From a virus: 29,821 bases of DNA. The notes under the pieces are model-generated. The model saw nothing but the letters and a program-made list of their open reading frames with translations. It did not search any database and was not told the DNA's origin. Position 1 is the stretch's first letter; each line of letters opens with the position of its first letter. The stretch spans positions 1-29,821 of the IMG/VR virus record IMGVR_UViG_3300046675_000110; one strand, written 5' to 3'. Shown here one piece after another: positions 1 through 8,053 of this stretch. Made by a program: the position numbers and the translations under genes.

Positions 1-132
1 GCCGAGCGCAGGCTGGAAGTGGTGGCCGCGATCATCGAGAACCTGCGCGCCCAGCTGCCGTTCGAGGAGCTGATAGCGTTCGAGGCGGCGCGGAAGGATA
101 AGAAGGCGAGACGGCAGAAGAAGGTAGCGTGA
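1..132 (+). CDS. C-terminal end of an unidentified protein (5' truncated by window)
   Basis: Frame 1 is open from the first base to a TGA at 130-132, giving 43 residues with no start inside the window. The visible end is a charged helix-like stretch (AERRLEVVAAIIENL) followed by a lysine/arginine-rich tail (KDKKARRQKKVA). I do not recognise a family. It lies on the same strand as the collar fibre gene, whose ATG begins one base after this stop, so the two are very likely co-transcribed and translationally coupled. It could be a small fibre-associated or regulatory protein, but too little is present to say. That it is coding is supported only by the open frame and the tight spacing. Confidence 0.55.
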   Translation, partial: AERRLEVVAAIIENLRAQLPFEELIAFEAARKDKKARRQKKVA

Positions 133-133
133 G

Positions 134-1021
134 ATGGCAACAGCGATCGGCGGCCGGTTCGTCCTTCCCATCATGCAAGTCGTAGACAGCACTGGCGTGC
201 CCTACAACGGCGCGAAGCTGTTCTTCTACGCGACCGGCACCAGCACCGATCAGCAGACGTTCTCCGATTCGGCGCTGACGGTGCCCAACCCGCAGCCCGT
301 GCTGACGAATGCGCAGGGCATGTTCCCGCAGATCTTCATGCTGCCCGCGCCCGCCTACCGGGTGCGCCTGCTAGACCCCACGGACGCGATCGTGTGGGAC
401 TGCGATCCGGTGTCTGGGCTCCCAGGTGTCGGCACGGCGCCGGGCTACGTGCCGGTGGGCAGCATCATGCCGTTCGCTGGCGGCGCACCGCCATCAGGCT
501 GGTTGTTCGCGGATGGCAGCCTGATCAGCCGCACCGTGTTCAGCGTGCTGTTCGCGGTCATCGGGACCACCTACGGCGCGGGAGACGGCGCCACGACATT
601 CGCCGTGCCTGATCTGCGAGGCCGCGTCGCAGCGGGGGCGGACAGCCAGGGCGGGGTCGCCGCTGGGCGCCTGACGTTCGGCAACAGCGGCGTGGCGGGC
701 GACACCCTCGGTGCCTCGGGCGGCAGCGAGCTGTCCCAGGCACACAATCACACGCTGACCGATCCTGGGCACAACCACACCACCAACGACGCTGGCCATG
801 CGCACGAGCAGCAGATGGGGCAGGGCTCGGGGTCAACTAATGCTTGGAACATTACGGGAACGGGCGCACTTGTTAATATGGATATTATGACAGAACCAGC
901 TACCACTGGTATTACCAATAATGGCACTACGACTGGTATAACTATTGATTCATTCGGTTCTGGATCGTCACAAAATGTCCAGCCCACGATTGTCACCTTG
1001 TATGTGATATTCGCCGGATAG
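134..1021 (+). CDS. Tail fibre protein with phage tail-collar domain
   Basis: This 295-residue protein is probably a trimeric tail fibre or receptor-binding tip. Residues 10-95 resemble the N-terminal domain of many phage fibres and spikes (DSTGVPYNGAKLFFYATGT, then a YRVRLLD segment). Residues 105-165 match the tail-collar domain (PVGSIMPFAGG, SGWLFADGS, VPDLRGRV). A histidine-rich stretch follows (AHNHT, GHNHT, GHAH), of the kind that binds metal along the axis of trimeric fibres. The end, NVQPTIVTLYVIFAG, is a common collar-fibre terminus. From about base 832 the DNA becomes clearly AT-rich, so the tip looks like a swapped or fast-evolving segment. The gene runs opposite to the main structural operon. 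The ATG is coupled to the preceding stop with no obvious separate ribosome site. Confidence 0.85.
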   Translation: MATAIGGRFVLPIMQVVDSTGVPYNGAKLFFYATGTSTDQQTFSDSALTVPNPQPVLTNAQGMFPQIFMLPAPAYRVRLLDPTDAIVWDCDPVSGLPGVGTAPGYVPVGSIMPFAGGAPPSGWLFADGSLISRTVFSVLFAVIGTTYGAGDGATTFAVPDLRGRVAAGADSQGGVAAGRLTFGNSGVAGDTLGASGGSELSQAHNHTLTDPGHNHTTNDAGHAHEQQMGQGSGSTNAWNITGTGALVNMDIMTEPATTGITNNGTTTGITIDSFGSGSSQNVQPTIVTLYVIFAG

Positions 1022-1047
1022 TAACAAATGAAACAAAGGAGTATCCC

Positions 1048-1332
1048 ATGAGAGCCGACCGCAACCAGAGCCTACTCGTGCAGTCACGTGAGGTGGCGAA
1101 AGACATCCCCTTCCTGGAGGACGTCCAGTATCGCGATACCACGGTACGAGCGCACGCCGACTGGACGAACAGCTGGATGGCCACCAAAGCAGTTTGGAAC
1201 GGTGCGCAGTTCTTCATCGGATGGATGTTCATCGTTTTCTTCGTCATGTCAGGGGCAATCGTTATTGAGTTTTTCATCAGCGATCATCCGCACAGGATTT
1301 TAGACAATCTGCTGAATGGCCACGGCTTCTAA
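1048..1332 (+). CDS. Small single-span membrane protein, possible holin-like
   Basis: This is a 94-residue protein with a strong ribosome site (AAAGGAG at 1035-1041, six bases before the ATG). Residues 1-52 are hydrophilic. Residues about 55-78 form one strongly hydrophobic helix (FFIGWMFIVFFVMSGAIVIE), followed by a short polar tail containing DHPHRIL. The size, single helix and place behind a fibre gene would fit a lysis-related membrane protein. There is no holin family signature I can name and no endolysin or spanin in the window, so this role is a guess. The DNA is less GC-rich than its surroundings, continuing the AT-rich patch that starts inside the fibre gene. Its TAA ends three bases before the stop codon of the converging minus-strand operon. 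Confidence 0.65.
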   Translation: MRADRNQSLLVQSREVAKDIPFLEDVQYRDTTVRAHADWTNSWMATKAVWNGAQFFIGWMFIVFFVMSGAIVIEFFISDHPHRILDNLLNGHGF

Positions 1333-1335
1333 CCC

Positions 1336-4002
1336 CTATTGGGACAATCCATGCTCAACATGCGCCCCAGTCTCAGCACCAAGGGCCTGCAGCCAGCGCC
1401 GTGTTGCCTCGCTCAGGTTCTTGAAGTCTGAAGCCTTCTTCAGCAGATCCTGGGCGATATCAGGATTGCCAGCCGCCTCGATCAGGCGCGCGCGTAGCGC
1501 CTCGGTTGGCATTTCATACATGCGGTGCAACAGGGATTGACCGATACCCTCCGCACTCATACCGAGTATTGCGCCGACACCGAGACCGGTGGTGCTTTCG
1601 ATCATATGACCGATAAGGCCACCAGAAATGACGAAGAGATGCTTGTTCAGAGCGGTCGAGAACAGGTTGATGATTTGCGGGTTGCTACCGCCCATTAGAC
1701 GCTCGAACGTCTCGCTGCCGGTGCCACCGCGCAGGTTGGCGACGCGTGCGCCCATCGCCGCGCTGTCGCGGATCGCCCGCAATAAATCTATCTGCTGCGG
1801 GGCTAGTATGCGGCTGCTTGCCAGCCAGCCCTGGTTGCGATCAATCCACTGCACGAGCTTGTTGAGGTGACGCGCCTCGGCGCCGGTCTGCGATTCGGCA
1901 ATGGGCGTGATCATGGTGTTGATGATGTAATCCACCGCGCTCTGGCCTAGTTCACGTTGCGCGGCCTGCGCGACGTTGGGGGAGAACCCGCTGCGTGCGA
2001 GCTGAAGCCACTTCGTGCGGATGTCGTCGAGTGCATTGGTGATGGCGTTGATGCCGGTGCCACGCTCGCCAGCACTCTGTGGATCGAAGCCGAACAACGA
2101 CCGACCGCTAACAGCTGGGTCGGAGCCTTGCTTGATGATGTTCTGATAGCGCTGATGGCCGATGGTGTCCCACATCTTCTTGGTAAAGGCACGCGCCTCT
2201 CCGTAGGCAGCCTTGACTGCTGGGTTGGTGCGCAATGCCGGGTTGCTGTCGATCGCCTTCAAAAGACCGCTGGCGAGATCACCAGCGATTTTTCTGATCA
2301 TCCCGTCCGGGTCTTTGCGGGATATTTCCAGGATCTCGCTGCGAATATCGTTAAGGTCAGCCAGTGTCGTGCTGTTCGGCATGTTGCTAAGATCTTCTAG
2401 GATGCCGCGAAGGCCTGCGTGGTTCTCGATGGCACGACGAAAACGCAACGGCATCTTGCTGCCGAAATTACCAACCGCACCCTTGATGGCTGGCATGTCC
2501 ACCAACGATCTGAGCAGCGGATGATCCCACAGGCGGTGCTCTTCCTGTTTGAACACCTGCCACGCGCGCTGGAGAGCGCCCTGCAGTCGTCCTGATGCCT
2601 GGGCTGGGTTCATCGCGCGGCTGGCCAGCTGCGGCACGGCAGGGCGCCCGGTTGGTGAGAGCGTGACAGCGCGACTTGGCTGCGGCGTGGTCGCAGTCTC
2701 GGTAATCGCCCGCTGCTGCTCCTCGCGGCGTGCGACGGCTGCGGCGTCGTCCATGGTGTTGGCGCGCCGCTCGGCTGCGGCGAGGCGAGGGTCATTGGTA
2801 GCGCCGCCAGTGCCCAGGGGGAAGTTCTCGATGGGCGCCTGTTCAAATGTTGGCGGTGGTCCCTTGACCATCTCCCCCATGGTCTGCCCTGCCTTCACAT
2901 CCACCTGCGCGGCAGGGCGCAGCGAGCGGTAGATGCCGCCAATCAGCCGACCGACGTAGGGCATCGCAGCGGTGAGTGCGCCACCCCACTCAGCACCCTT
3001 ACGTGCGTCATCGAGCCGCTGCTGTGTGTCCCCCTCAGACAGGCCGAAGCTGGTGATGCCACCGAGCGTGCTACCGGCAGCGACATCCCCGGCGAGTGGG
3101 AGAAGCCCCTTCGCGCCGGAAAACAGATTGCCGGTCAGCAGCGCGTTCGCGCCGGTACCCACCAAAGATCCGACCGCCGACTTCACCGGATGCTGCTGCT
3201 CCAGTGCGTGGCGATCGGCCTGTAACTGGCCTTTGAGTTTCTCCCAGGCTTCGCCGATCGGCATACCAGTGCGGTAATGCATGATCAGTGCGCCAGGGAA
3301 TGCAGCGACGTCCTCGTCGAAGCCCATCGTCAGAGCGTGGGTCATGGAGCGGTTGGTCGCTGGATCGTCGAGAGACGGCATGGCGTCATTGATCGACTTC
3401 ACCGTGTTCCAGACGTGCTGGTACCAGGGCTGGTCGCTGGCAGTGGTCGCCGGGTGCGACTGCACCGGCTGATCCGGCAGCTTGGCTGGGCTGGTGTCCG
3501 ACCGGTAGCCGCCGTCTGGCTGCTTGGTGAAGCCACCCGCAGTAAACGGATCGAACGGTGCTGGCTGTGCCGGTGGCGGCGTAGCCGCTGGTGGCTGAGG
3601 TTGTACGGCCGGTGCGACAGCGGCAGGAGGCTGTGGCGTAGGCGGTGACGGCGCAGGGGGCGCAACAGCGGGGGCAACTGCGGTCGCGGCTGGGGGCGGC
3701 GCTGGCGGTGGTGCTGGGGGTGGCACGGCACGGGCTGCTGGTGCGGGTGGTGCCGCCGGGTGCTGCACTCCAGGCGCCGGTTGCGCTGGGACGAACCCAG
3801 ACCCAGGCTCTCCTGGCTTCGCTGCCGGGTTGTAGGGGGTGGTCTCGATGACCGCCTGATAGCCCGGCGGGGCTGGCGTAGCCGCTGCTGGCGCAGGCGG
3901 CGTCAGGGGGCCGGGAGGCGCGGTGTACTTGCCATCGGCGCCCTTGACGAAACCAGCCGCAGCGAACGGGTCGAATGGCGCGGCAGTTGTGTCGAGCGGC
4001 AT
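1336..4002 (-). CDS. Large internal/ejection-type virion protein with proline-rich N-terminus
   Basis: This 888-residue protein is the last gene of the minus-strand operon and takes the position of P22 gp16, which enters the cell with the DNA. Residues 10-30 and 150-170 hold two copies of a short module (FDPFAAAGFVK and FDPFTAGGFTK, each followed by a DGxY turn). They are joined by about 120 residues of almost pure Pro/Ala. Residues about 195-360 carry a segment often seen in phage internal proteins (HALTMGFDEDVAAFPGAL, then Gly/Ala-rich hydrophobic stretches). The C-terminal half is mostly helical, with another Gly-rich hydrophobic stretch (ISGGLIGHMIESTTGLGVGA). The Gly/Ala hydrophobic segments would suit membrane passage. 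The ATG follows the previous gene's TAA without a gap. The ejection role rests on synteny and composition, not on a named domain. Confidence 0.7.
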   Translation of the reverse strand: MPLDTTAAPFDPFAAAGFVKGADGKYTAPPGPLTPPAPAAATPAPPGYQAVIETTPYNPAAKPGEPGSGFVPAQPAPGVQHPAAPPAPAARAVPPPAPPPAPPPAATAVAPAVAPPAPSPPTPQPPAAVAPAVQPQPPAATPPPAQPAPFDPFTAGGFTKQPDGGYRSDTSPAKLPDQPVQSHPATTASDQPWYQHVWNTVKSINDAMPSLDDPATNRSMTHALTMGFDEDVAAFPGALIMHYRTGMPIGEAWEKLKGQLQADRHALEQQHPVKSAVGSLVGTGANALLTGNLFSGAKGLLPLAGDVAAGSTLGGITSFGLSEGDTQQRLDDARKGAEWGGALTAAMPYVGRLIGGIYRSLRPAAQVDVKAGQTMGEMVKGPPPTFEQAPIENFPLGTGGATNDPRLAAAERRANTMDDAAAVARREEQQRAITETATTPQPSRAVTLSPTGRPAVPQLASRAMNPAQASGRLQGALQRAWQVFKQEEHRLWDHPLLRSLVDMPAIKGAVGNFGSKMPLRFRRAIENHAGLRGILEDLSNMPNSTTLADLNDIRSEILEISRKDPDGMIRKIAGDLASGLLKAIDSNPALRTNPAVKAAYGEARAFTKKMWDTIGHQRYQNIIKQGSDPAVSGRSLFGFDPQSAGERGTGINAITNALDDIRTKWLQLARSGFSPNVAQAAQRELGQSAVDYIINTMITPIAESQTGAEARHLNKLVQWIDRNQGWLASSRILAPQQIDLLRAIRDSAAMGARVANLRGGTGSETFERLMGGSNPQIINLFSTALNKHLFVISGGLIGHMIESTTGLGVGAILGMSAEGIGQSLLHRMYEMPTEALRARLIEAAGNPDIAQDLLKKASDFKNLSEATRRWLQALGAETGAHVEHGLSQ

Positions 4003-6621
4003 TTAATACTGCCCCTCGACCGGAACCCAGCTTGGGTCGGCACGACGCGCGATCGCGACAGCTTCAGCCTTCTGCGGATCTGTGAGCCCCGCCTTGTCCC
4101 AGGCACCTTTCGGCTTTCCGTTGATGAGATTGGCCGCCGCCAGATAGACCCTTGGATTGTGGATAGACTTTGAGGTGTTCCAGTCATCGTCAACCTGACG
4201 CTGCACGGGTTCGTAGGGGTTGGTCCATGGTGATTTGTTGTACTCAGTCTGCGCGCCTTCCGTTCTCCTGCTCAGGTCATTGGCGTAGTCCATCGTCATC
4301 TGATGCCCGACGATCATGCGGTCGAGTAGTTCCTTGACCGTATCGCCCTGCATGTCGAGACTGGGTGACCCCTTGCCGATCAGCGTCGTCAGGCCAATCC
4401 CTGAGCGCACGCCGGGCATCGCTGCTTCCTGCGCGGTGGCGAGATTGACTGCTTCTTTTATGAAGGCCTCGCGGTCTGGCAGCTTGCCGAAGTCCCACCC
4501 ATCGATTTTCTTGATCAGGTCATCCACCCCGATGGTGCCCGCTAGCGTACGGGCAACGCTGAGAGCGTTGGTGCGGAACCCGGCCGCGAAGCCGAAAGCG
4601 TTCGCATCCTTGAGGGGTTGTATCCGATCACGCATGTCATTCACGGTGCGTGATGCGCCATGCGCCGCGATGGCCGCGCTGTGGGCTTCATTCACCGCGT
4701 TGCTGTCGTTGGTAATGTTGCGTTCGATGATCTGAGCCACACCCGGTGCCCGCTGCGGCGCGCTCTGATACGTCGCACCACCTCCACCGCCACCACCACC
4801 TGGGGCCGCTGCTTGACGCGGCACGCCGGGCTGCCCGCCTGGGCCAGGACCGACATCTGTCGAACGGCCGTCGATGTTGTCGGGCGTGATGGTGTTGTTG
4901 CCAGCGCGGCGCTGTGCCCAATCGATGAAGCCGCCTGTCGTGGTATTGCCCTGCAGTTCAGGATTGTTGGCGACTGTGCCTGGGGCCAGCAGACCGCGCC
5001 GCTCCATTTCCGCCATAGTCATGTTGGGCGGCACTTTGTTCAGGTTGATCATGCCCTGCGGGCCGATGTAGTGCGACATGAAAAGATTGGCGGCACTTGG
5101 CCGGATACCGGCATTCTGCAGCGTGACACTGTTATTGGCAGTGAAGCCCTGAAGCATCTTCGCCTCGGCCTGCGGCGACAGTTGCTTCGCGACGATCTGC
5201 TGATCTGTCAGACCAGCGACTTCCTGCGGTGCCCACAGTCGCGCCTGCTCGACTTTGGTCTTCGGTGACCAGCCGAACTCTCCCATGGTTGGCTTGAAGC
5301 CCTCATGGGTATGCACGACGCCAGCGTAGTCAGCGAACGGCCCAGGCGCCACGGTCGTCACAGCAGCGACGGCTGGCGATGGTGTGCCACCACCACCACC
5401 ACCCGGCGCGCCGCCGCCTGCTGGCTGTCCTTCCACCGGTTGATCCGCGTTCTGCGCGATCTGTGCCGGGGTCAGTCTCTGGTCGGTCATCGTGCCGCCC
5501 GGCCCAGGTAATTGGCCGGTGACGACCGGCGCATCGCCAGAATGCATCCTCGGGCTAAACACATAGCCATGTGGGCTCGGGACGTAGCCACGATTGAGTT
5601 GGTCGGTATCCTGCTGCGCTGTCACACTGGGCTGCAGGGCGCGAAGAACCGTCGCCCTAGCGCCAAAATTCTGATGGAGCATGTGGTAGTCGTTCTGGGA
5701 GAGATAGCCGTTGTCGTATTCTTGCTCAATGGCGCGTGACCATGCCTGCGGCGTATCGGCACCAATGGCGACTTGCAGCAGATAATTGTTACGCTTTGCG
5801 ACCGCTTCTGTCGCTGCCTGGGTCGCGTTCTTGCCGCCTTTGATGTCCTGCCAGTATTGGGTCTGCATCTGGCTAGGCACCATCACGCCGCCAAGCTCCA
5901 TCGAGTAGACCCCGTTGGGTGATCCTACCGTGCTGGGATACTGCGGCTCCTGCTGCGGCTGCCCTGGCGCGGCCGGTATCGCTGGTGCCCCTGACGTGCC
6001 TCGGGCGCCCGGCGCAGCCGCTGGCGCGTTCGGTGGTGGCTGCGGTCTCACGGTGATCGTTGGCACCTGATCCGTCGGCACCGGCTCGGATGTCGAGGCA
6101 CCGAGGAAGATACCGTCACCATAATTGGGTGCCGGTAGACCGCCAGCGGATTGGAGGCTGGAACTTCCTGGCGGCGCGTATCCGCTGTTGGTCTGCATAG
6201 CCAGCGCAGTGCTGGCAGGCATCGGCGCGTTATACGCCGTGCGCTGGGTGTTGGGTGTTGGGGTTGGCGACTCGCCAATAGGAGCAGCTCCACCCCCACC
6301 GCCCCCTGCTGGCGCTGCTTGTGGCGGTGCGTAGCCGCTGGATGTGTCAGGTGGCCGCCACGTGGTGCCTTGTTGCTGCTGACCGCCCTGTTGACCCTTC
6401 CCGTGGATCGCTTGTTCGTTGATGAACCGGTTCCACTCGTTACTGATCTGCTGCCCGGTGGTCTGAGCCCCGGCGTAGCCAGCACGCGCGCGCAGTTCTT
6501 CCGCTTGTGCCTGCTGTGTTGGGATCTGCGCGTAGTTCAGTGCGATGTCGGACCACATCTTCGGCAGCTGCGCCTGGGTCTCCGACCCGCGCATGATGAT
6601 GTCGCCGAGGGTGCCGCTCAT
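4003..6621 (-). CDS. Large internal virion protein with putative transglycosylase-like domain
   Basis: This 872-residue protein occupies the gp20 slot of a P22-like ejection set. Residues 80-240 and 385-425 are low-complexity Pro/Gly/Gln linkers with poly-Gly runs, and another poly-Gly run lies near residue 615. Residues about 428-575 look like a diverged lysozyme-fold domain of the phage internal transglycosylase type: THEGFKP with candidate catalytic Glu440, GWSPKTK, and ANLFMSHYIGPQG, which recalls the helix seen as FYMAHFLGxGG in such proteins. A local peptidoglycan-cutting activity during DNA entry would follow if E440 is catalytic. The C-terminal third is helical without a family I know. 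The ATG lies six bases after the TAA of the upstream gene, and AGGATAA provides a ribosome site. The virion role is fairly sure; the enzyme activity is uncertain. Confidence 0.68.
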   Translation of the reverse strand: MSGTLGDIIMRGSETQAQLPKMWSDIALNYAQIPTQQAQAEELRARAGYAGAQTTGQQISNEWNRFINEQAIHGKGQQGGQQQQGTTWRPPDTSSGYAPPQAAPAGGGGGGAAPIGESPTPTPNTQRTAYNAPMPASTALAMQTNSGYAPPGSSSLQSAGGLPAPNYGDGIFLGASTSEPVPTDQVPTITVRPQPPPNAPAAAPGARGTSGAPAIPAAPGQPQQEPQYPSTVGSPNGVYSMELGGVMVPSQMQTQYWQDIKGGKNATQAATEAVAKRNNYLLQVAIGADTPQAWSRAIEQEYDNGYLSQNDYHMLHQNFGARATVLRALQPSVTAQQDTDQLNRGYVPSPHGYVFSPRMHSGDAPVVTGQLPGPGGTMTDQRLTPAQIAQNADQPVEGQPAGGGAPGGGGGGTPSPAVAAVTTVAPGPFADYAGVVHTHEGFKPTMGEFGWSPKTKVEQARLWAPQEVAGLTDQQIVAKQLSPQAEAKMLQGFTANNSVTLQNAGIRPSAANLFMSHYIGPQGMINLNKVPPNMTMAEMERRGLLAPGTVANNPELQGNTTTGGFIDWAQRRAGNNTITPDNIDGRSTDVGPGPGGQPGVPRQAAAPGGGGGGGGATYQSAPQRAPGVAQIIERNITNDSNAVNEAHSAAIAAHGASRTVNDMRDRIQPLKDANAFGFAAGFRTNALSVARTLAGTIGVDDLIKKIDGWDFGKLPDREAFIKEAVNLATAQEAAMPGVRSGIGLTTLIGKGSPSLDMQGDTVKELLDRMIVGHQMTMDYANDLSRRTEGAQTEYNKSPWTNPYEPVQRQVDDDWNTSKSIHNPRVYLAAANLINGKPKGAWDKAGLTDPQKAEAVAIARRADPSWVPVEGQY

Positions 6622-6627
6622 GTCGTG

Positions 6628-7461
6628 TTATCCTTGCCCATAGGGAACCATATTGTCGCGACCGGTCCAGCCGGATCCTGCTGGCGGCACGTAGCCAGCG
6701 GCGAGTGGCGAACCGGCACCAGCAGAAACGCTGCCAAACTGGGTGGGTGTGAAATACCTGCCCGCCGCGCTGATCAGCCCGCCACTGCCGCCGCCGTAGC
6801 CGCTGGTCATGCCCTGACCCGCGAGCGCCTGGGTGATGCCTTGCACCATGTTGCTCTGCGCGGTGCCCTGCGCCATCGCGCTCGCCGCCTGGAGGCTGCC
6901 GAGCTGGGTGTCGGTCGCGCCCACCTGCTGGCCGATCTGGCCGCCAGACTGAGCGATCGTGCCAGCCGACGTCTGCCCCATGCCAGCGAGGTTCTGCAGC
7001 GCGCCGATGTAGTTGCTAAAGTTGCTGGCGGCGTAGTTGCCCGCCATCTTGCCGATACCAGCCAATTCACCCGCGCCGACGCCGCCACCCTGCCCGGTAG
7101 ACGCGTTGCGTCTGATTGATTCCTCGAATGTTTGTTCTGGGAACGTGTAGAACGGCGTCTTGGTGAACTGGTTGTAGCTCGCCAGCGCGCCGCTGCCGCC
7201 GGGCATCCCGCTCGTGGTCGCAGGACCGGCGCCCGCCAGACCGGTGAATTGCGCGAGGCCGCCCAGCGCCTGCTGGCCGGTGGTGACGTAGGGCATGAGG
7301 TTGGTCTGCGTGGTGTCGTAGACGCCCTTCTGGAAGCCTAGCGCATCCCGCATGGGCCCCGCGCCAGCTTCCGCTGCGTTCTTAGCGGCATTGCTCTGGA
7401 TCATGCCGCTGGCGACGCTACCGGCCGCAGCAACGCCCGCAGCGGCGAGAACAAACCCCAT
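6628..7461 (-). CDS. DNA transfer/ejection protein, P22 gp7-like
   Basis: This 277-residue Gly/Ala/Gln-rich protein resembles phage 'DNA transfer' proteins. It has a small-residue hydrophobic N-terminus (MGFVLAAAGVAAAGSVASG), a QSNAAKNAAEAG helix, then LMPYVTTGQQALGGLAQFTG. The pattern continues with FEESIRRNAS, a Gly-rich turn, and NFSNYIGALQNLAGMGQTSA, matching the usual order of these proteins as I recall it. It would be packaged in the capsid and leave with the DNA. I chose the ATG at 7461 because it overlaps the upstream TAA (TAATG). A longer frame reaching 7578 would add 39 Arg-rich residues that lie wholly inside the acetyltransferase gene. Its place before two large internal proteins is the P22 order 7-20-16. 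Confidence 0.75.
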   Translation of the reverse strand: MGFVLAAAGVAAAGSVASGMIQSNAAKNAAEAGAGPMRDALGFQKGVYDTTQTNLMPYVTTGQQALGGLAQFTGLAGAGPATTSGMPGGSGALASYNQFTKTPFYTFPEQTFEESIRRNASTGQGGGVGAGELAGIGKMAGNYAASNFSNYIGALQNLAGMGQTSAGTIAQSGGQIGQQVGATDTQLGSLQAASAMAQGTAQSNMVQGITQALAGQGMTSGYGGGSGGLISAAGRYFTPTQFGSVSAGAGSPLAAGYVPPAGSGWTGRDNMVPYGQG

Positions 7462-8003
7462 TACCCGATCCTCTTCTTGTAGATCGTCTCGATCGGCTTG
7501 TAGCCCATGAACCGGAACATCACACCAAGATCGCGCCCGCCGCGTCCCGGCTGCACGTGCAGCTTCACCCGGTTGCACATGTCATTGACGCCCTTCTCGC
7601 GCAGCAGATCCTCGGCAACCCGAAAGATCTTGACCCCGAGCCAGCCAGACCGATGCGCCGGTTCAATGAAGAACAGATCTGCATCTGCAACTATGGTCTG
7701 GTAGTGCATATGCGGCGCCATGACGTAGACCGCGTAACCGATCGGCGCACCGTCCTTTCGCATGATGACGCACGCCTCCAGCCCGGCCTGCTCCAGCCTT
7801 TCGTACATCTCCCAGTTCATGGCCAGCGGCACACTGAGATCCGCCGAGGCCTCGCGGTAATGGTGCTCAAACAGCGCCGCCGCCTCGTCGCGCAGCCAGC
7901 TGAGCCGTTCCTCGTGGAAGCTGACGCCACGATATCGCGCCAGCAATCGAGGCGGTGACGGTAGCGGGCGGGTGTTGGCATGAAGAGCGACGGCAAGCGG
8001 CAT
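7461..8003 (-). CDS. GNAT-family N-acetyltransferase
   Basis: This 180-residue protein has the GNAT layout: a helical N-terminus (HEERLSWLRDEAAALFEHHY), strands at VIMRKDGAPIGYAVYVM, and the acetyl-CoA binding segment at residues 110-136 (LFFIEPAHRSGWLGVKIF, where RSGWLG replaces the usual QxxGxG/A loop). It ends with LGVMFRFMGYKPIETIYKK, the typical strand-turn-strand ending. The substrate is unknown. A GNAT gene among ejection genes suggests acetylation of a virion or host protein or a small molecule early in infection, but this is inference. It sits in the P22 gene 14 position, between the needle slot and the gp7-like gene. The upstream gap of 50 bases holds a stem-loop. The ribosome site is weak (GGGATA). 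Confidence 0.8.
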   Translation of the reverse strand: MPLAVALHANTRPLPSPPRLLARYRGVSFHEERLSWLRDEAAALFEHHYREASADLSVPLAMNWEMYERLEQAGLEACVIMRKDGAPIGYAVYVMAPHMHYQTIVADADLFFIEPAHRSGWLGVKIFRVAEDLLREKGVNDMCNRVKLHVQPGRGGRDLGVMFRFMGYKPIETIYKKRIG

Positions 8004-8026
8004 GGCCCGGTATCCCTACGGGTGAC

Positions 8027-8053
8027 GGTGGCCATTCCTATGCCCAGGCCACC
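8027..8053 (-). repeat. Intercistronic stem-loop after the needle-candidate gene
   Basis: Two seven-base arms (GGTGGCC at 8027-8033 and GGCCACC at 8047-8053) pair perfectly around a 13-base loop. On the minus strand the stem begins directly after the TAG of the 8054-8704 gene, within the 50-base gap before the acetyltransferase. There is no T-run behind it, so a full intrinsic terminator is unlikely. An attenuator, RNA-processing or stability element is possible. This is one of the few real gaps in an operon where most genes overlap. Confidence 0.4.

Noticed and set aside
700-1021. Diversity-generating retroelement target in the collar fibre tip
   Set aside because: No reverse transcriptase or template repeat in the window, and the tip is not a C-type lectin fold; the AT-rich change fits simple recombination.
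6151-7119. A 322-codon plus-strand frame
   Set aside because: Antisense to the ejection protein genes and spanning their junction; composition of a shadow frame.
7462-7578. Longer N-terminus for the gp7-like protein
   Set aside because: The extra 39 residues are Arg-rich, lie inside the acetyltransferase gene, and the TAATG junction gives a better start.
8027-8053. Intrinsic terminator
   Set aside because: Stem is perfect but there is no T-run, and genes continue on the same strand 24 bases later.
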